Part shown: piece after piece, positions 18,001 to 25,499 of the stretch
Numbering within the stretch: the stretch's first letter is position 1
Layout of the letters: the number at the start of each line of letters is the position of its first letter
Source: Peteryoungia ipomoeae
GTDB taxonomy: Bacteria; Pseudomonadota; Alphaproteobacteria; Rhizobiales; Rhizobiaceae
Assembly (NCBI RefSeq): GCF_004912165.1
Contig: NZ_STGV01000005.1
Span: 62,001 to 126,000 of the forward strand
Reading direction: 5' to 3'
DNA length: 64,000 nucleotides
Made by a program: the position numbers and the translations under genes
Notes under the pieces: generated by a model
Database searches by the model: none
The model's input: the letters and a program-made list of their open reading frames with translations, nothing else
Told to the model about the DNA's origin: nothing

Positions 18001-18710
18001 GTGATCTGGCCCGCGGTAAAACCAGCCATGGCTTTTGTGGAGATACCGGCAATCTGCGTGGCATCCAGCTCGGCGATCTGGGCCGTCGAGAGCACCTTGG
18101 TCTGCGTCGCCGTCAATCCACCGATCTGCGCTGCTGTAAAATCACCGATCTGCGCCGCGGTCAGCGCTTCGATCTGGGCTGGCTTCAAGGCCGCGATCTG
18201 CGCCGTGCTCAGCTCCCCGATCTGGGCTGTCGTCAGCGCCTGAAGGGCGGCAGACGACAGGGAACCGATGGCCTTGGCGCTGATCTTGCCCACTTCACCG
18301 GCCTGCAAATTGCCGATGTCGGTCGCACTGAATGTCGCGACCTGCGCTGCGGTCATCGCGCCGATCTGATCTCCTGTCAGCGCGGCAAATTGCGTATCTG
18401 TCAACGCTCCGACCTGCGCGGCACTGAGAGCAGCCACCTGCTTTGTCGTGAAGGCGTCAATATTGCCAGCATCGATGGCTGCAATCTGCGTCGTGGTCAG
18501 CCCCTTGATGCCGCTCGTGGAAATCGACTTCAACTGGTCTTCGTCGAGAAATGTGACATCGGAAGCGAGCGCGGCGACCTGCGCGCCACTGAGCGCACCG
18601 ACCTGGGCCGTCGTCATGGCTTCGACATCCTCCTGATTGAGCGCGCCGATGGCCGTCGTGGACATGGCTCTGATCTGGGAAATCGAAAGCGAAGGAATGA
18701 TCGTCGTCAT
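15042..18710 (-). CDS. giant octapeptide-repeat protein (10+7 octad super-repeats)
   Basis: 1222 residues, almost all built from an octad of the form [LMFI]-[TS]-x-x-Q-[IV]-x-[AGS]. Octads group into blocks that each begin with a variant of ISxKAxxG. Reading from residue 63, the block lengths are 10,10,7,10,10,7, then 10,7 five times, so 7-octad blocks always follow 10-octad ones. Position-specific variants recur: octad 2 of the 10-blocks usually lacks Gln (LSSAALQA, LVDPAIAA, LTAAAIGS), and octad 6 of the 7-blocks usually carries Asp (LEAADITG, IQADDIDG, LDAADIDG). I see no Cys, one Trp, no signal peptide, no membrane helix and no RTX nonamers. Only one octad in the blocks is short (FNTNVAG). 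The family is not one I can name. A non-RTX type I secreted surface or matrix protein is a guess. Confidence 0.85.
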   Translation of the reverse strand: MTTIIPSLSISQIRAMSTTAIGALNQEDVEAMTTAQVGALSGAQVAALASDVTFLDEDQLKSISTSGIKGLTTTQIAAIDAGNIDAFTTKQVAALSAAQVGALTDTQFAALTGDQIGAMTAAQVATFSATDIGNLQAGEVGKISAKAIGSLSSAALQALTTAQIGELSTAQIAALKPAQIEALTAAQIGDFTAAQIGGLTATQTKVLSTAQIAELDATQIAGISTKAMAGFTAGQITGMTTTQTAALTGPQVAAMTAVQVAGLEAADITGMADSVFTSISAKGISGLSTTAVAAITTSQLAGLGTTQLAGLKTPQIQALTTTQSNALTPAQMSAMTSVQIGSFNDANIATMSNTQIAAITPKAISGLQTTAIAALTDPQLAALTPAQITAMKPAQIGALTTTQIGKLTDAQVGALTAVQTKDMSVAQVQAINVLQIDSLSTKAISGFSASHIAGMSTTQTQAFTEAQIAVLSATQVGALEAGDVDGFSAGQIGAISVKAIGSLVDPAIAALDEPQIDALSTGQIAALKPTQVAALTTTQIPFLSDAQVGAFTANQVKSLTNGQLAAMSTTQIASISPKAFAGFSAAQISALSPTQTAALTNTQLGALTAVQAAGIQADDIDGFSTAQVAAISTKAVSGLTAAAIGSLNDTQVAALLEAQVAALKADQIAELAVSAIADMNNSQMSVLKSTQIAAFTNLQVAELTASQIGAMGAKAVSGFTAGHIAAMTDTQLAGLSEAQVASFTSGQVAALTAADIALFTPEEVGSISAKAISTLDPAIITALSTAQLVELQPAQIAAMSGAQIAAFNPTNIGLLTNDQIGAITASQIKSLTSPQIQALTNSQVGAISVKAIPGLEVGQIDTFNTNVAGFTAQQFAAFTAPQVGALMADDLPLITPAELAAISPKAMSGMTGTVIQALDANQIDALTPAQIAGLSGTQFTSFTTTQLDSFDDNQIAAITAAQLTAASTTQTGSLDAAQIAKISAKAIAGLTSAQIANWDSTQTAALTQTQLATLTSDQVSGLDAADIDGLSPAQVGSISRKAISGLTGAAIGSLDQLQIQGLADDRVAALTTTQITSLTATQIGYFTPAQAGAFTASQIGSMNTAQIQALTAGQVSSLSKAAVAALTVTQIQDMSADQIAAFTPTQTAALTGLQIDAMEDGDLQRFDILDIAALSTSGISGLSANDISTVLSDAQLQAFTGKQINAMSDVQVDAIIAAYQGI

Positions 18711-19369
18711 TGAGGAGTCGCCTTTAGCGTTGATTAGAAATCAATGAACTTTCCTGCCGCATGCCCCGCTGACCCTCCCGGATCGACACAGATGGCTCAG
18801 GCGCATCCTGCACCTGTAGACGGCTTGGACCGTGGCGAACCCCACAATCCCGCTGCTGGACACAGCTCTGAAATAAGAGACATGGCTCCGAAAAGCCGCA
18901 GCAAGGACTGCATCATGCCCACGAGACAAATTTCTCGCTGTCCTTGCCTTAAGCAGCGCCCGAACGCCGGACTTCACCAAAACTACAAGTATGGGTCGAG
19001 TCTTCACGCAGGACGCTAAGAATAAAGCTCTAATAATGGATTAATGGTTGCGAACAACACCTCTAAGCACACCAACACAAAACAAGATCTATTATCACTC
19101 ATACTGAAATACATGAACACAACTCAACAACAATAAAGAACAGATTATATTCAAAGACCAAACCACAAAGAACGATTTTGATTCATTTTTTAGTCGCATT
19201 CCCAAAAACCCTAAAAATTAACTTATTTTTCGTTCATTCGAAAACAATTACCTCCGCAACTGTTCGACCTGAAAATCCATCCGCAGCGGATCGCCGCAGG
19301 TTGAAATCGGCGATTGCACGGGACGGCCGGAGGCGGCAAAAGGAGACGGAGAAACTGCGAGCTGCCTGG
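18711..19369. other. AT-rich intergenic region upstream of the repeat gene
   Basis: About 660 bp between divergent genes. The part from about 19010 to 19250 is strikingly AT-rich against ~60% GC around it, with A-tracts and no credible gene. It likely holds the promoters of the repeat gene and the truncated hemoglobin. A 15-bp palindrome TTGATTAGAAATCAA lies at 18730-18744, 20 bp upstream of the repeat-gene start. It resembles an FNR box but has a 5-base rather than 4-base spacer. Confidence 0.5.
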
Positions 19370-19759
19370 ATGAGCGACGATACGATCACCCTTTATGAAG
19401 CCATTGGCGGAGAAGCGACCGTGAAGGCGCTGACCGACCGCTTCTATGAGCTGATGGATACCCTTCCCGAGGCCGCACGGTGTCGGGCGGTACACCCGCC
19501 GGACCTGACCGAAAGCGCAGCAAAATTCAACGACTACCTCATCGGCTACCTCGGCGGTCCGCCGATCTACATGCAAAAGCGCGGCCACCCCATGCTGAGG
19601 CGACGCCATTTCGTTGCCGAGATCGGGCCAGAAGAGCGCGACGAATGGCTTTTGTGTTTTCGCCGCGCACTCGACGAAACCGTCGAGCATCCGAAACTGC
19701 GGGAAATCATCTGGCCGCCGATCGAGCGGCTCGCGCATCACATGCAGAACAAGGAGTAA
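19370..19759 (+). CDS. group II truncated hemoglobin
   Basis: 129 residues, the usual size of a 2-on-2 globin. TLYEAIGGEATVKALTDRFYELM gives helix A/B with Phe-Tyr at B9-B10. GHPMLRRRHFVAEIGPEERDEWLLCF holds the proximal histidine (F8) and the Trp at G8 that marks group II. It should bind O2 or NO and may protect against nitrosative stress. The ATG at 19370 is chosen because the globin fold starts directly after it, although the frame is open upstream. The next gene follows after 8 bp with AAGGAG over the stop codon. Confidence 0.93.
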   Translation: MSDDTITLYEAIGGEATVKALTDRFYELMDTLPEAARCRAVHPPDLTESAAKFNDYLIGYLGGPPIYMQKRGHPMLRRRHFVAEIGPEERDEWLLCFRRALDETVEHPKLREIIWPPIERLAHHMQNKE

Positions 19760-19767
19760 TCCCGCAA

Positions 19768-20133
19768 ATGGATACGCACCGCCTTCAAAAACCTCTGGTT
19801 TTGGCAGCCGGCCTGATCGGCGCCATGGGGGTGGCGCTTGCCGCACTCGCAAGCCATGCCGGCGGTGAAGCCTTTTTGCGTCCGGCATCGATGATTGCAC
19901 TGACCCACGCGCCAGCGCTCCTGGCACTCGGCCTTGCCGGCTCGGGACTGCGGATGCGCGCCTGGACGGGTGCCGGCCTGACCCTCGGCATCCTGCTTTT
20001 CAGCGGTGACCTGATCTCGCGCCATTTTCTCGGCGCAAGCCTGTTTCCGATGGCGGCACCGACCGGCGGGATGATCCTGATCCTGTCATGGCTTGCCCTA
20101 GGGCTGTCCGCACTGGTCACAAGACCTCGCTGA
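19768..20133 (+). CDS. DUF423 small membrane protein
   Basis: 121 residues with four hydrophobic helices. The opening AAGLIGAMGVALAALASHA, the central LTHAPALLALGLAG and the segment ILLFSGDLISRHFLG match the DUF423 (YgdD/TMEM256-like) family, whose function is unknown. It is preceded by AAGGAG at 7 bp and probably co-transcribed with the truncated hemoglobin. Confidence 0.85.
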   Translation: MDTHRLQKPLVLAAGLIGAMGVALAALASHAGGEAFLRPASMIALTHAPALLALGLAGSGLRMRAWTGAGLTLGILLFSGDLISRHFLGASLFPMAAPTGGMILILSWLALGLSALVTRPR

Positions 20134-20159
20134 CACCGACCCGCGGCGAGCAAAGCCAT

Positions 20160-20192
20160 AAAAAACCCAGCCGAGGATCATCGCCGGCTGGG
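20160..20192 (-). terminator. rho-independent terminator of the VOC gene
   Basis: CCCAGCCG (20166-20173) pairs with CGGCTGGG (20185-20192). On the minus strand the stem is followed by TTTTTTATGG. It lies about 40 bp after the VOC stop codon, and could also stop transcription from the DUF423 side. Confidence 0.8.
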
Positions 20193-20229
20193 CAGCATTG
20201 AGGTTGATCTTCAGATCACCGGTTCGGTG

Positions 20230-20610
20230 TTAATGCGTGCATCCCTCGGCGCCGGCAAACATCAGCATGTTGCCATGCGGATCGCGGACATAGAACCGAA
20301 CGGGGCCGTCACCGGCGCTGGACGAGGTGACTGTTTCGATGCCGCGATCGCGGAGGTCCTGGTAGATCTCCAGCGGCGAGCCCGAACGGAAGAATACGGA
20401 ACTGTTCTGGCATTGCATGGGATCGTCGCTGAGCCAGAAATGAAGCTCCATTCCATCGCGCTGAACGACGAGATAATCGTCGCAGGCAATGCCTACCTCT
20501 TCAAAGCCGAGGCCAAGAACATAAAAATCGCGGGTCTGGGAGAAATTCAGGGAGGGCAGGATCGGGACGGCGTTCAAGGTGGGTTTTGCGATGGCTGGGA
20601 GAGCGCTCAT
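20230..20610 (-). CDS. VOC family protein (glyoxalase / bleomycin-resistance fold)
   Basis: 126 residues with the paired beta-alpha-beta-beta-beta modules of the vicinal-oxygen-chelate superfamily: VPILPSLNFSQTRDFYV-LGFEEV at the start, GMELHFWLSDD in the middle and VRFYVRDPHGNMLMFA at the end. Such bleomycin-resistance-like proteins bind drugs or act as small metalloenzymes. A Glu metal ligand typical of enzymes is not obvious, so a binding role is possible. Confidence 0.87.
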   Translation of the reverse strand: MSALPAIAKPTLNAVPILPSLNFSQTRDFYVLGLGFEEVGIACDDYLVVQRDGMELHFWLSDDPMQCQNSSVFFRSGSPLEIYQDLRDRGIETVTSSSAGDGPVRFYVRDPHGNMLMFAGAEGCTH

Positions 20611-20911
20611 GCTTAGGTTCCTGGTGACCCGTACCGAAGCGCTCGAAGCACGAGGCGGCTAGCTGCGCGCCTTCGCGTTCTGACGCCATCGGGGCGCGGG
20701 GAATTCGATCACGTGGGCGGACGCCCCCGTGTATGGGCGGTACATGGGTTTGGGTTTGCGCTGATGCAAGCCCGGCAAAGTGACGATTTCACAAACCGTC
20801 ACTTTATTGAAACACATCTTCGTGACGTCTTGCGGCAGACCTGTGATCCGCCCCTCCTCCCCGTCACGGGACAATTGTTCCTTGCGCCCATTTATGGCAT
20901 TTTTCGTGCAG
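20611..20911. other. gap with two overlapping low-confidence ORFs
   Basis: About 300 bp. A minus-strand frame (20940-20659) starting inside the DUF2325 stop region would encode a basic ~93-residue protein. A plus-strand frame (20713-20997) overlaps it. Neither has a recognisable domain or a good ribosome site. The minus-strand frame is the better candidate because of possible coupling to DUF2325. Confidence 0.3.
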
Positions 20912-21316
20912 TCATCGATCATGATTTCGAACTTCATCATTTAGATTTTGCAATGCCCGCTCAAGGCTTGATTTTGATCCGTTTCGGAGCGGAATGAAGG
21001 TCTTGCCGAACTTCTTGCAGCCACTTTTGACCCTGAGACAGGCGTCGTGGCTGATACAGTCGATCGGGCAGAACACACAGTCCACCGAGGGCAGAACCGT
21101 ATCGATGCGTGACACGGCTTCTCTCAGCCCGCCATCGTGATGGATAAGCTCGGCGCCGAAATTGCTGGCGATCTGCCGGAGATGCGCAACCTGGCAATCG
21201 CGGCCGCCGACATACAGGAAACTCTGGATTGGCTCGCGCTTGCTGATAGCCCCCGGCGCAGTGACCGCCTGTTTTGGTTCCGACGCCTTGGCAGGCTTCT
21301 TCAGTTTCTTCGCCAT
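20912..21316 (-). CDS. DUF2325 domain-containing protein
   Basis: 134 residues. A Lys-rich N-terminus (MAKKLKKPAKASEPK) leads into the DUF2325 core: FLYVGGRDCQVAHLRQIASNFGAELIHHDGG, then DTVLPSVDCVFCPIDCISHDACLRVKSGCKKFGKTFIPLR. The core contains conserved cysteines that could bind a metal or cluster. The biological role is unknown. The ATG at 21316 is preceded by AGGAGGGATC, an almost ideal ribosome site, which fixes the start. Confidence 0.85.
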   Translation of the reverse strand: MAKKLKKPAKASEPKQAVTAPGAISKREPIQSFLYVGGRDCQVAHLRQIASNFGAELIHHDGGLREAVSRIDTVLPSVDCVFCPIDCISHDACLRVKSGCKKFGKTFIPLRNGSKSSLERALQNLNDEVRNHDR

Positions 21317-21404
21317 GATCCCTCCTGATGCGGCGGCCGGTTCCAACCGGTTGCCAACTGATCCGAGCGAGACCCTAATTAACTTGATAAAAGGAGTAAA
21401 GATT

Positions 21405-21432
21405 AAAGATGACTCGAACAGTCATCTTTTTT
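21405..21432 (-). terminator. hairpin terminator downstream of the FliN-like gene
   Basis: AAAGATGACT (21405-21414) pairs perfectly with AGTCATCTTT (21420-21429) around CGAAC. It lies about 40-65 bp after the FliN-like stop on the minus strand. T-runs on both sides could make it work in either direction. Confidence 0.75.
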
Positions 21433-21469
21433 CCAGCGCATCTCGTGGGGCGTCATATGGCGGTCGAGA

Positions 21470-21862
21470 TCAGGACTTGATGGTGACCGAGGTCAAGCGG
21501 ATGCCAATAGCCGTGTCGTTATGATCAGCAACGATCTCGCCATAGCCGATGACCCGGCCATTCACCTGAAGTTCGACAGGCTGACCGAAATGCGTATCGA
21601 GATGCAGGCGCTCACCCTCTGTGGCGGTCATCAACTGCGCCACCGGCAAACGGGTCCGACCCAGGACCGCAACGACATCGACCGGGATGTCTCCGATCCG
21701 CACATCGTCACGCACTTCAAGTGGCGCACTGGTTCGGGGTTCGATGGAAATCGCAGGCCAGTCTTCCCCTGCGGGGCGAGAGGGTGGGCGCGCAATACCC
21801 GCCTCACCGCGCCCCCCACTCCAATCGCTGGTGGAAGAACGCAAATCGATCGCGTCAGTCAT
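21470..21862 (-). CDS. FliN/FliM-type SpoA domain protein
   Basis: 130 residues. The N-terminal ~50 residues look disordered and Pro/Ser/Arg-rich. The C-terminal ~75 residues fit the flagellar motor switch / surface presentation fold: IGDIPVDVVAVLGRTRLPVAQLMTATEGERLHLDT..GQPVELQVNGRVIGYGEIV. In flagella and type III systems this domain builds the cytoplasmic ring. No other flagellar or secretion gene is in the window, so it is an orphan copy. The start is supported by AGAGGTAG 7 bp upstream. Confidence 0.82.
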   Translation of the reverse strand: MTDAIDLRSSTSDWSGGRGEAGIARPPSRPAGEDWPAISIEPRTSAPLEVRDDVRIGDIPVDVVAVLGRTRLPVAQLMTATEGERLHLDTHFGQPVELQVNGRVIGYGEIVADHNDTAIGIRLTSVTIKS

Positions 21863-21993
21863 TCAATCTACCTCTTTTAGTATATGCGAAACTGAAATTC
21901 GTCACGCAAAGGTAGAAGATTCGGTCAAAATCCGCGTCCGCAATTCCCTGTTAAGGTTGACGGTGCGTAAACATTCACAGGCAAAACCGATGC

Positions 21994-22428
21994 TCAGTTC
22001 GCGCGCTTCTTCCTATTGATGCGCGCTTCGATCACGGACTCGCAGCGGCCCTTCATTGTTCTCAGGGTGGCGAGCGGAAAGCTCAGGCGACGCAAGGCCT
22101 CGATAAGCTCCAGGCTTTCCGGCTGGGCGAAGGTCACGAACATGTCCGCCTTGACAACCAACTTCTTGGCACAGGTGAAAAAGATCTCCTGATCGCCGAG
22201 ACACAGATAGAAATGATCCGGCAGAAATTCGATGGCGCTCGATTGAACAATGGCGCCGCCCTCATGCAGCCCGACGATTCGGACCTGCAGGCTGCAAAAG
22301 GATTTCACGCCTGCCGCACGCGGATAGATCGCACGCGCCACCAGGTTCGCCTTGCCATAGCGGGCATGCGGATTGTCATTTGCGCCATAGAACTCGGCAA
22401 GATAGTGCCGACGCCGCTTCTCAAGCAT
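21994..22428 (-). CDS. uncharacterised protein, possibly PilZ-like
   Basis: 144 residues from ATG 22428 (MLEKRRRHYLAEFYG). An Arg-rich N-terminus is followed by beta-strand-like segments (CSLQVRIVGLHEGGAIVQSS, FLPDHFYLCLGDQEIFFTCAKKLVV) that recall a degenerate PilZ domain, and the tail is basic (EARINRKKRAN). PilZ proteins bind cyclic di-GMP, but the usual RxxxR and D/NxSxxG motifs are not clean, so this is tentative. No strong ribosome site is visible. The frame extends upstream through a hydrophobic stretch. Confidence 0.55.
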   Translation of the reverse strand: MLEKRRRHYLAEFYGANDNPHARYGKANLVARAIYPRAAGVKSFCSLQVRIVGLHEGGAIVQSSAIEFLPDHFYLCLGDQEIFFTCAKKLVVKADMFVTFAQPESLELIEALRRLSFPLATLRTMKGRCESVIEARINRKKRAN

Positions 22429-22741
22429 GTATAAATGCCTAATATAGATGATTAACAATTGGTTAAGACGATAAACCATCAGCACCACGCTGACAAGCGG
22501 TTGCAGACCCGCGCCTGTGAACAACCGCTTTCCAAGGTCATCTGCGATGGTGCCGGGTTGCCGATCGGGACCGCAGGTTCACGCGCGGGCTCCCCTGCCC
22601 CGAGATGCCGAGATTTCCATCCCGGAATCCCGCAAACCCAGGGGCTCTAGCCGGCGTCACCGAATTTTTTTACCGTTTGATAAAAGTTTGAAGCTGCGTT
22701 ACGCTTTCGACATCGCTCCAAAAATAAAAGAGGGAACTGCG
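22429..22741. other. intergenic region carrying the preT promoter
   Basis: About 310 bp between the divergent orphan gene and preT. It is AT-rich near both ends, includes the RutR-like site at 22669-22684 and an AGAGGGAA ribosome site just before preT. No further gene is apparent. Confidence 0.5.
22669..22684. promoter_or_regulatory. RutR-like operator upstream of preT
   Basis: TTTACCGTTTGATAAA. Against the known enterobacterial RutR motif TTGACCAnnTGGTCAA it matches 10 of 14 specified positions. It shares the pattern TTkACCGnnTGrTAAA with the site at 30854-30869 read on the minus strand. It lies about 58 bp before the preT ATG. Assignment is by inspection only. Confidence 0.45.
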
Positions 22742-24103
22742 ATGCGAAGACTGGAACCGGGCCTCAAGGCCGGGCGGCTTGACGCTGCCGATTATGTGAA
22801 GAACTTCCAAGACCTCCACCCGCGTTTCGGCGACCACGAGGCGCTTGTCGCCTCTGATCGCTGCTATTTCTGCCATGATGCGCCTTGCATGACGGCCTGT
22901 CCCACGGCCATCGACATCCCGATGTTCATCCGGCAGATCTCGACCGGAAATGCGCTGGGTGCCGCAAAGACCATCTTCGACCAGAACATTCTTGGCGGCA
23001 TGTGCGCCCGCGTCTGTCCGACCGAGACGCTCTGCGAAGAGGCCTGCGTGCGCAACACGGCCGAAGAACGTCCCGTCGAAATCGGCCGGCTGCAGCGCTT
23101 TGCAACGGACATTGCGATCGACGAGGGACGCCAGTTCTACCAGCCGGCGGCATCCACCGGCAGGACGGTCGGGATCGTCGGCGCCGGGCCCGCAGGTCTT
23201 GCGGCCGCCCATCGGCTTGCCCTCAACGGTCACTACGTTACGATCTACGAGGCCCGGGAGAAAGCCGGCGGCCTCAATGAATACGGCATCGCCACCTACA
23301 AGACGCCGAATGATTTCGCCCAGAAGGAAGTCGACTACATTCTGTCGCTCGGGAATATCGATGTGCTCGACGGTCAGGAGATGGGCATCGATTTCACGCT
23401 GGCAGATCTCCAGGCAAAACATGACGCCGTCTTCATCGGTGCTGGCCTTGGCAATGTGAACGGGCTGAACATCGAAGGTGCGGGCATCAATGGTGTGCTC
23501 GACGCCGTGGAATTCATCGCCAACCTGCGCCAGGCAGACGACAAGGCCGATGTTCCCGTGGGCCGCGACGTCGTCGTCATCGGCGGCGGCATGACCGCGA
23601 TCGACGCCGCCGTGCAGGCCAAGCTCCTCGGCGCGGAAAACGTCACCATCTGCTATCGCCGCGGCAAGGAGCATATGAACGCCTCCGAATTCGAGCAGGA
23701 TCTCGCCACTTCGAAGGGCGTCCATATCCGACACTGGCTGCAGCCGAAGGAAGTCGCCCATCACGGCGGCCACTGTTCGGCAATCACCTTTGAATACACC
23801 CATCTCGAAAACGGCCTGATGAAGGGCACCGGCCACACGACAGAGATCAAGGCCGATCAGATCCTCGTGGCAATCGGCCAAAAGCTGGATGGCCAGGGCC
23901 TGGACGGCCTGAAGCTCGAAGGCGGCAAGATTGCCATTGACGCGGAAGGCCGTACCTCGCTCCCCGGCGTCTGGGCCGGTGGCGACTGCGCCTTCGGCGG
24001 CAAGGACCTGACGGTTTCGGCCGTCGCCATGGGCCGCGACGCGGCCGAAAGCATCAACCGCTCTCTCGCCGTTTCGACGGCGGGCGTGACAGCCGTCGCA
24101 TGA
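22742..24103 (+). CDS. preT: NAD(P)-dependent dihydropyrimidine dehydrogenase subunit PreT
   Basis: 453 residues. The N-terminal Fe-S module has cysteines in CYFCHDAPCMTACPTAIDIP and GGMCARVCPTETLCEEACVR. An FAD-binding motif VGIVGAGPAGLAAAHRL (about 145-161) and an NAD-binding VVVIGGGMTAIDAA follow, and the C-terminus ends with the FAD-contact WAGGDCAFGG. PreT supplies electrons from NAD(P)H to PreA, which reduces uracil or thymine to the dihydropyrimidine. ATG 22742 follows AGAGGGAACTGCG. The gene is 27 bp ahead of preA. Confidence 0.95.
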   Translation: MRRLEPGLKAGRLDAADYVKNFQDLHPRFGDHEALVASDRCYFCHDAPCMTACPTAIDIPMFIRQISTGNALGAAKTIFDQNILGGMCARVCPTETLCEEACVRNTAEERPVEIGRLQRFATDIAIDEGRQFYQPAASTGRTVGIVGAGPAGLAAAHRLALNGHYVTIYEAREKAGGLNEYGIATYKTPNDFAQKEVDYILSLGNIDVLDGQEMGIDFTLADLQAKHDAVFIGAGLGNVNGLNIEGAGINGVLDAVEFIANLRQADDKADVPVGRDVVVIGGGMTAIDAAVQAKLLGAENVTICYRRGKEHMNASEFEQDLATSKGVHIRHWLQPKEVAHHGGHCSAITFEYTHLENGLMKGTGHTTEIKADQILVAIGQKLDGQGLDGLKLEGGKIAIDAEGRTSLPGVWAGGDCAFGGKDLTVSAVAMGRDAAESINRSLAVSTAGVTAVA

Positions 24104-24130
24104 CGCATCGCTCTCGAGAGGATTTGAAAC

Positions 24131-25444
24131 ATGGCTGATCTCAGGAATAATTTCGTCGGCATCAAGTCGCCCAACCCCTTCTGGCTGGCCTCGGCACCGC
24201 CAACCGACAAGGCCTACAATGTCGAGCGCGCCTTCAAGGCCGGCTGGGGCGGCGTCGTCTGGAAGACGCTCGGCTCGGAAGGCCCGCCGGTCGTCAATGT
24301 CAACGGCCCGCGCTACGGCGCCATCTGGGGCGCCGACCGCCGCCTGCTCGGGCTGAACAACATCGAGCTGATCACCGACCGGCCGCTGCAGATCAATCTG
24401 CAGGAGATGAAGCAGGTTAAGATGAACTGGCCGGACCGGGCGCTCGTTGCCTCGATCATGGTGCCTTGCGTCGAGGAAGAGTGGAAGGCGATCCTGCCGC
24501 TGGTCGAAGAGACCGGCGCAGACGGCATCGAACTCAACTTCGGCTGTCCGCACGGCATGTCCGAACGCGGCATGGGCGCCGCCGTCGGGCAGGTGCCGGA
24601 ATATATCGAAATGGTCGTGCGCTGGTGCAAGCAATATACCCGCATGCCCGTCATCACCAAGCTGACCCCCAACATCGCCGATATCCGCAAGCCGGCCCGC
24701 GCCGCCAAGGCCGGCGGCACGGATGCCGTCTCGCTCATCAACACGATCAACTCCATCGTTTCGGTCGATCTCGACAACTTCGCCCCCAACCCGACGGTTG
24801 GCGGCAAGGGCACCCATGGCGGCTATTGCGGCCCGGCGGTCAAGCCGATCGCGCTCAACATGGTGGCCGAGATCGCCCGCGATCCGGAAACCTACGGTCT
24901 GCCGATCTCCGGTATCGGTGGCGTCACCACCTGGCGGGATGCCGCAGAATTCATGGTGCTCGGCGCCGGCAATGTGCAGGTCTGCACCGCCGCCATGACC
25001 TATGGCTTCAAGATCGTGCAGGAGATGATCTCGGGCCTCAACGACTGGATGGACGCCAAGGGCCATCGCAATCTTGATGACATCACCGGCCGCGCCGTGC
25101 CGAATGTCACCGACTGGCAGTATCTGAACCTCAACTATGTCGCCAAGGCGCATATCGACCAGGATGCCTGCATCAAATGCGGCCGCTGTCACATCGCCTG
25201 CGAGGATACCTCGCACCAGGCGATCACCAGCATGGTCAATGGCGTCAGGCATTTCGAGGTGATGGAAGACGAGTGCGTCGGCTGCAATCTCTGCGTCAAT
25301 GTCTGCCCGGTCGAAAACTGCATCACGATGGTTGGCCTTGATGCCGGCACACTGGACCAGCGCACTGGTCGCCCGGTTGATCCCAACTATGCCAATTGGA
25401 CGACGCATCCGAACAACCCGATGTCGGTTCAGGCGGCGGAATAG
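24131..25444 (+). CDS. preA: NAD-dependent dihydropyrimidine dehydrogenase subunit PreA
   Basis: 437 residues. The FMN-binding TIM barrel starts LRNNFVGIKSPNPFWLASAPPTD, includes the catalytic loop NFGCPHGMSERGMGAAVGQ with the active-site Cys, and the FMN-phosphate region ISGIGGVTTWRDAAEF. A C-terminal ferredoxin module has two 4Fe-4S motifs, CIKCGRCHIAC and CVGCNLCVNVC. It carries out the first step of reductive pyrimidine breakdown with PreT. The length matches bacterial PreA. Confidence 0.96.
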   Translation: MADLRNNFVGIKSPNPFWLASAPPTDKAYNVERAFKAGWGGVVWKTLGSEGPPVVNVNGPRYGAIWGADRRLLGLNNIELITDRPLQINLQEMKQVKMNWPDRALVASIMVPCVEEEWKAILPLVEETGADGIELNFGCPHGMSERGMGAAVGQVPEYIEMVVRWCKQYTRMPVITKLTPNIADIRKPARAAKAGGTDAVSLINTINSIVSVDLDNFAPNPTVGGKGTHGGYCGPAVKPIALNMVAEIARDPETYGLPISGIGGVTTWRDAAEFMVLGAGNVQVCTAAMTYGFKIVQEMISGLNDWMDAKGHRNLDDITGRAVPNVTDWQYLNLNYVAKAHIDQDACIKCGRCHIACEDTSHQAITSMVNGVRHFEVMEDECVGCNLCVNVCPVENCITMVGLDAGTLDQRTGRPVDPNYANWTTHPNNPMSVQAAE

Positions 25445-25466
25445 CCCCGCCAGCGACAAATGCCAG

Positions 25467-25499
25467 GATAAGCCCGAGCAACTTTAGCCCGGGCTTATC
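25467..25499 (+). terminator. terminator of the preTA operon
   Basis: GATAAGCCCG (25467-25476) pairs perfectly with CGGGCTTATC (25490-25499), 23 bp after the preA stop. The following bases are TAACAAAG rather than a clean U-tract, so it may be a processing or rho-assisted site. Confidence 0.65.

Noticed and set aside
15042..18710. Possible CRISPR array, because of many short repeats
   Set aside because: The repeats have no unique spacers, the unit is 24 bp in coding phase, and the whole stretch is one open reading frame.
15310..18713. Several long plus-strand open frames (for example 17358-18713) opposite the octapeptide-repeat gene
   Set aside because: They are by-products of the biased codons of the 24-bp repeat. 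Their translations are Arg/Leu/Gly-rich without a fold, and the minus-strand protein is far more regular.
18730..18744. TTGATTAGAAATCAA as an FNR box
   Set aside because: The half-sites are right but the spacer is five bases, not four. Kept only as an unexplained palindrome.
20659..20997. Two overlapping small frames on opposite strands next to DUF2325
   Set aside because: Neither has a domain or a good ribosome site. The minus one might be coupled to DUF2325, but evidence is too thin for a gene call.
22670..25459. 929-codon minus-strand open frame over preT and preA
   Set aside because: A shadow of two strongly supported plus-strand genes with complete Fe-S, FAD and FMN motifs.
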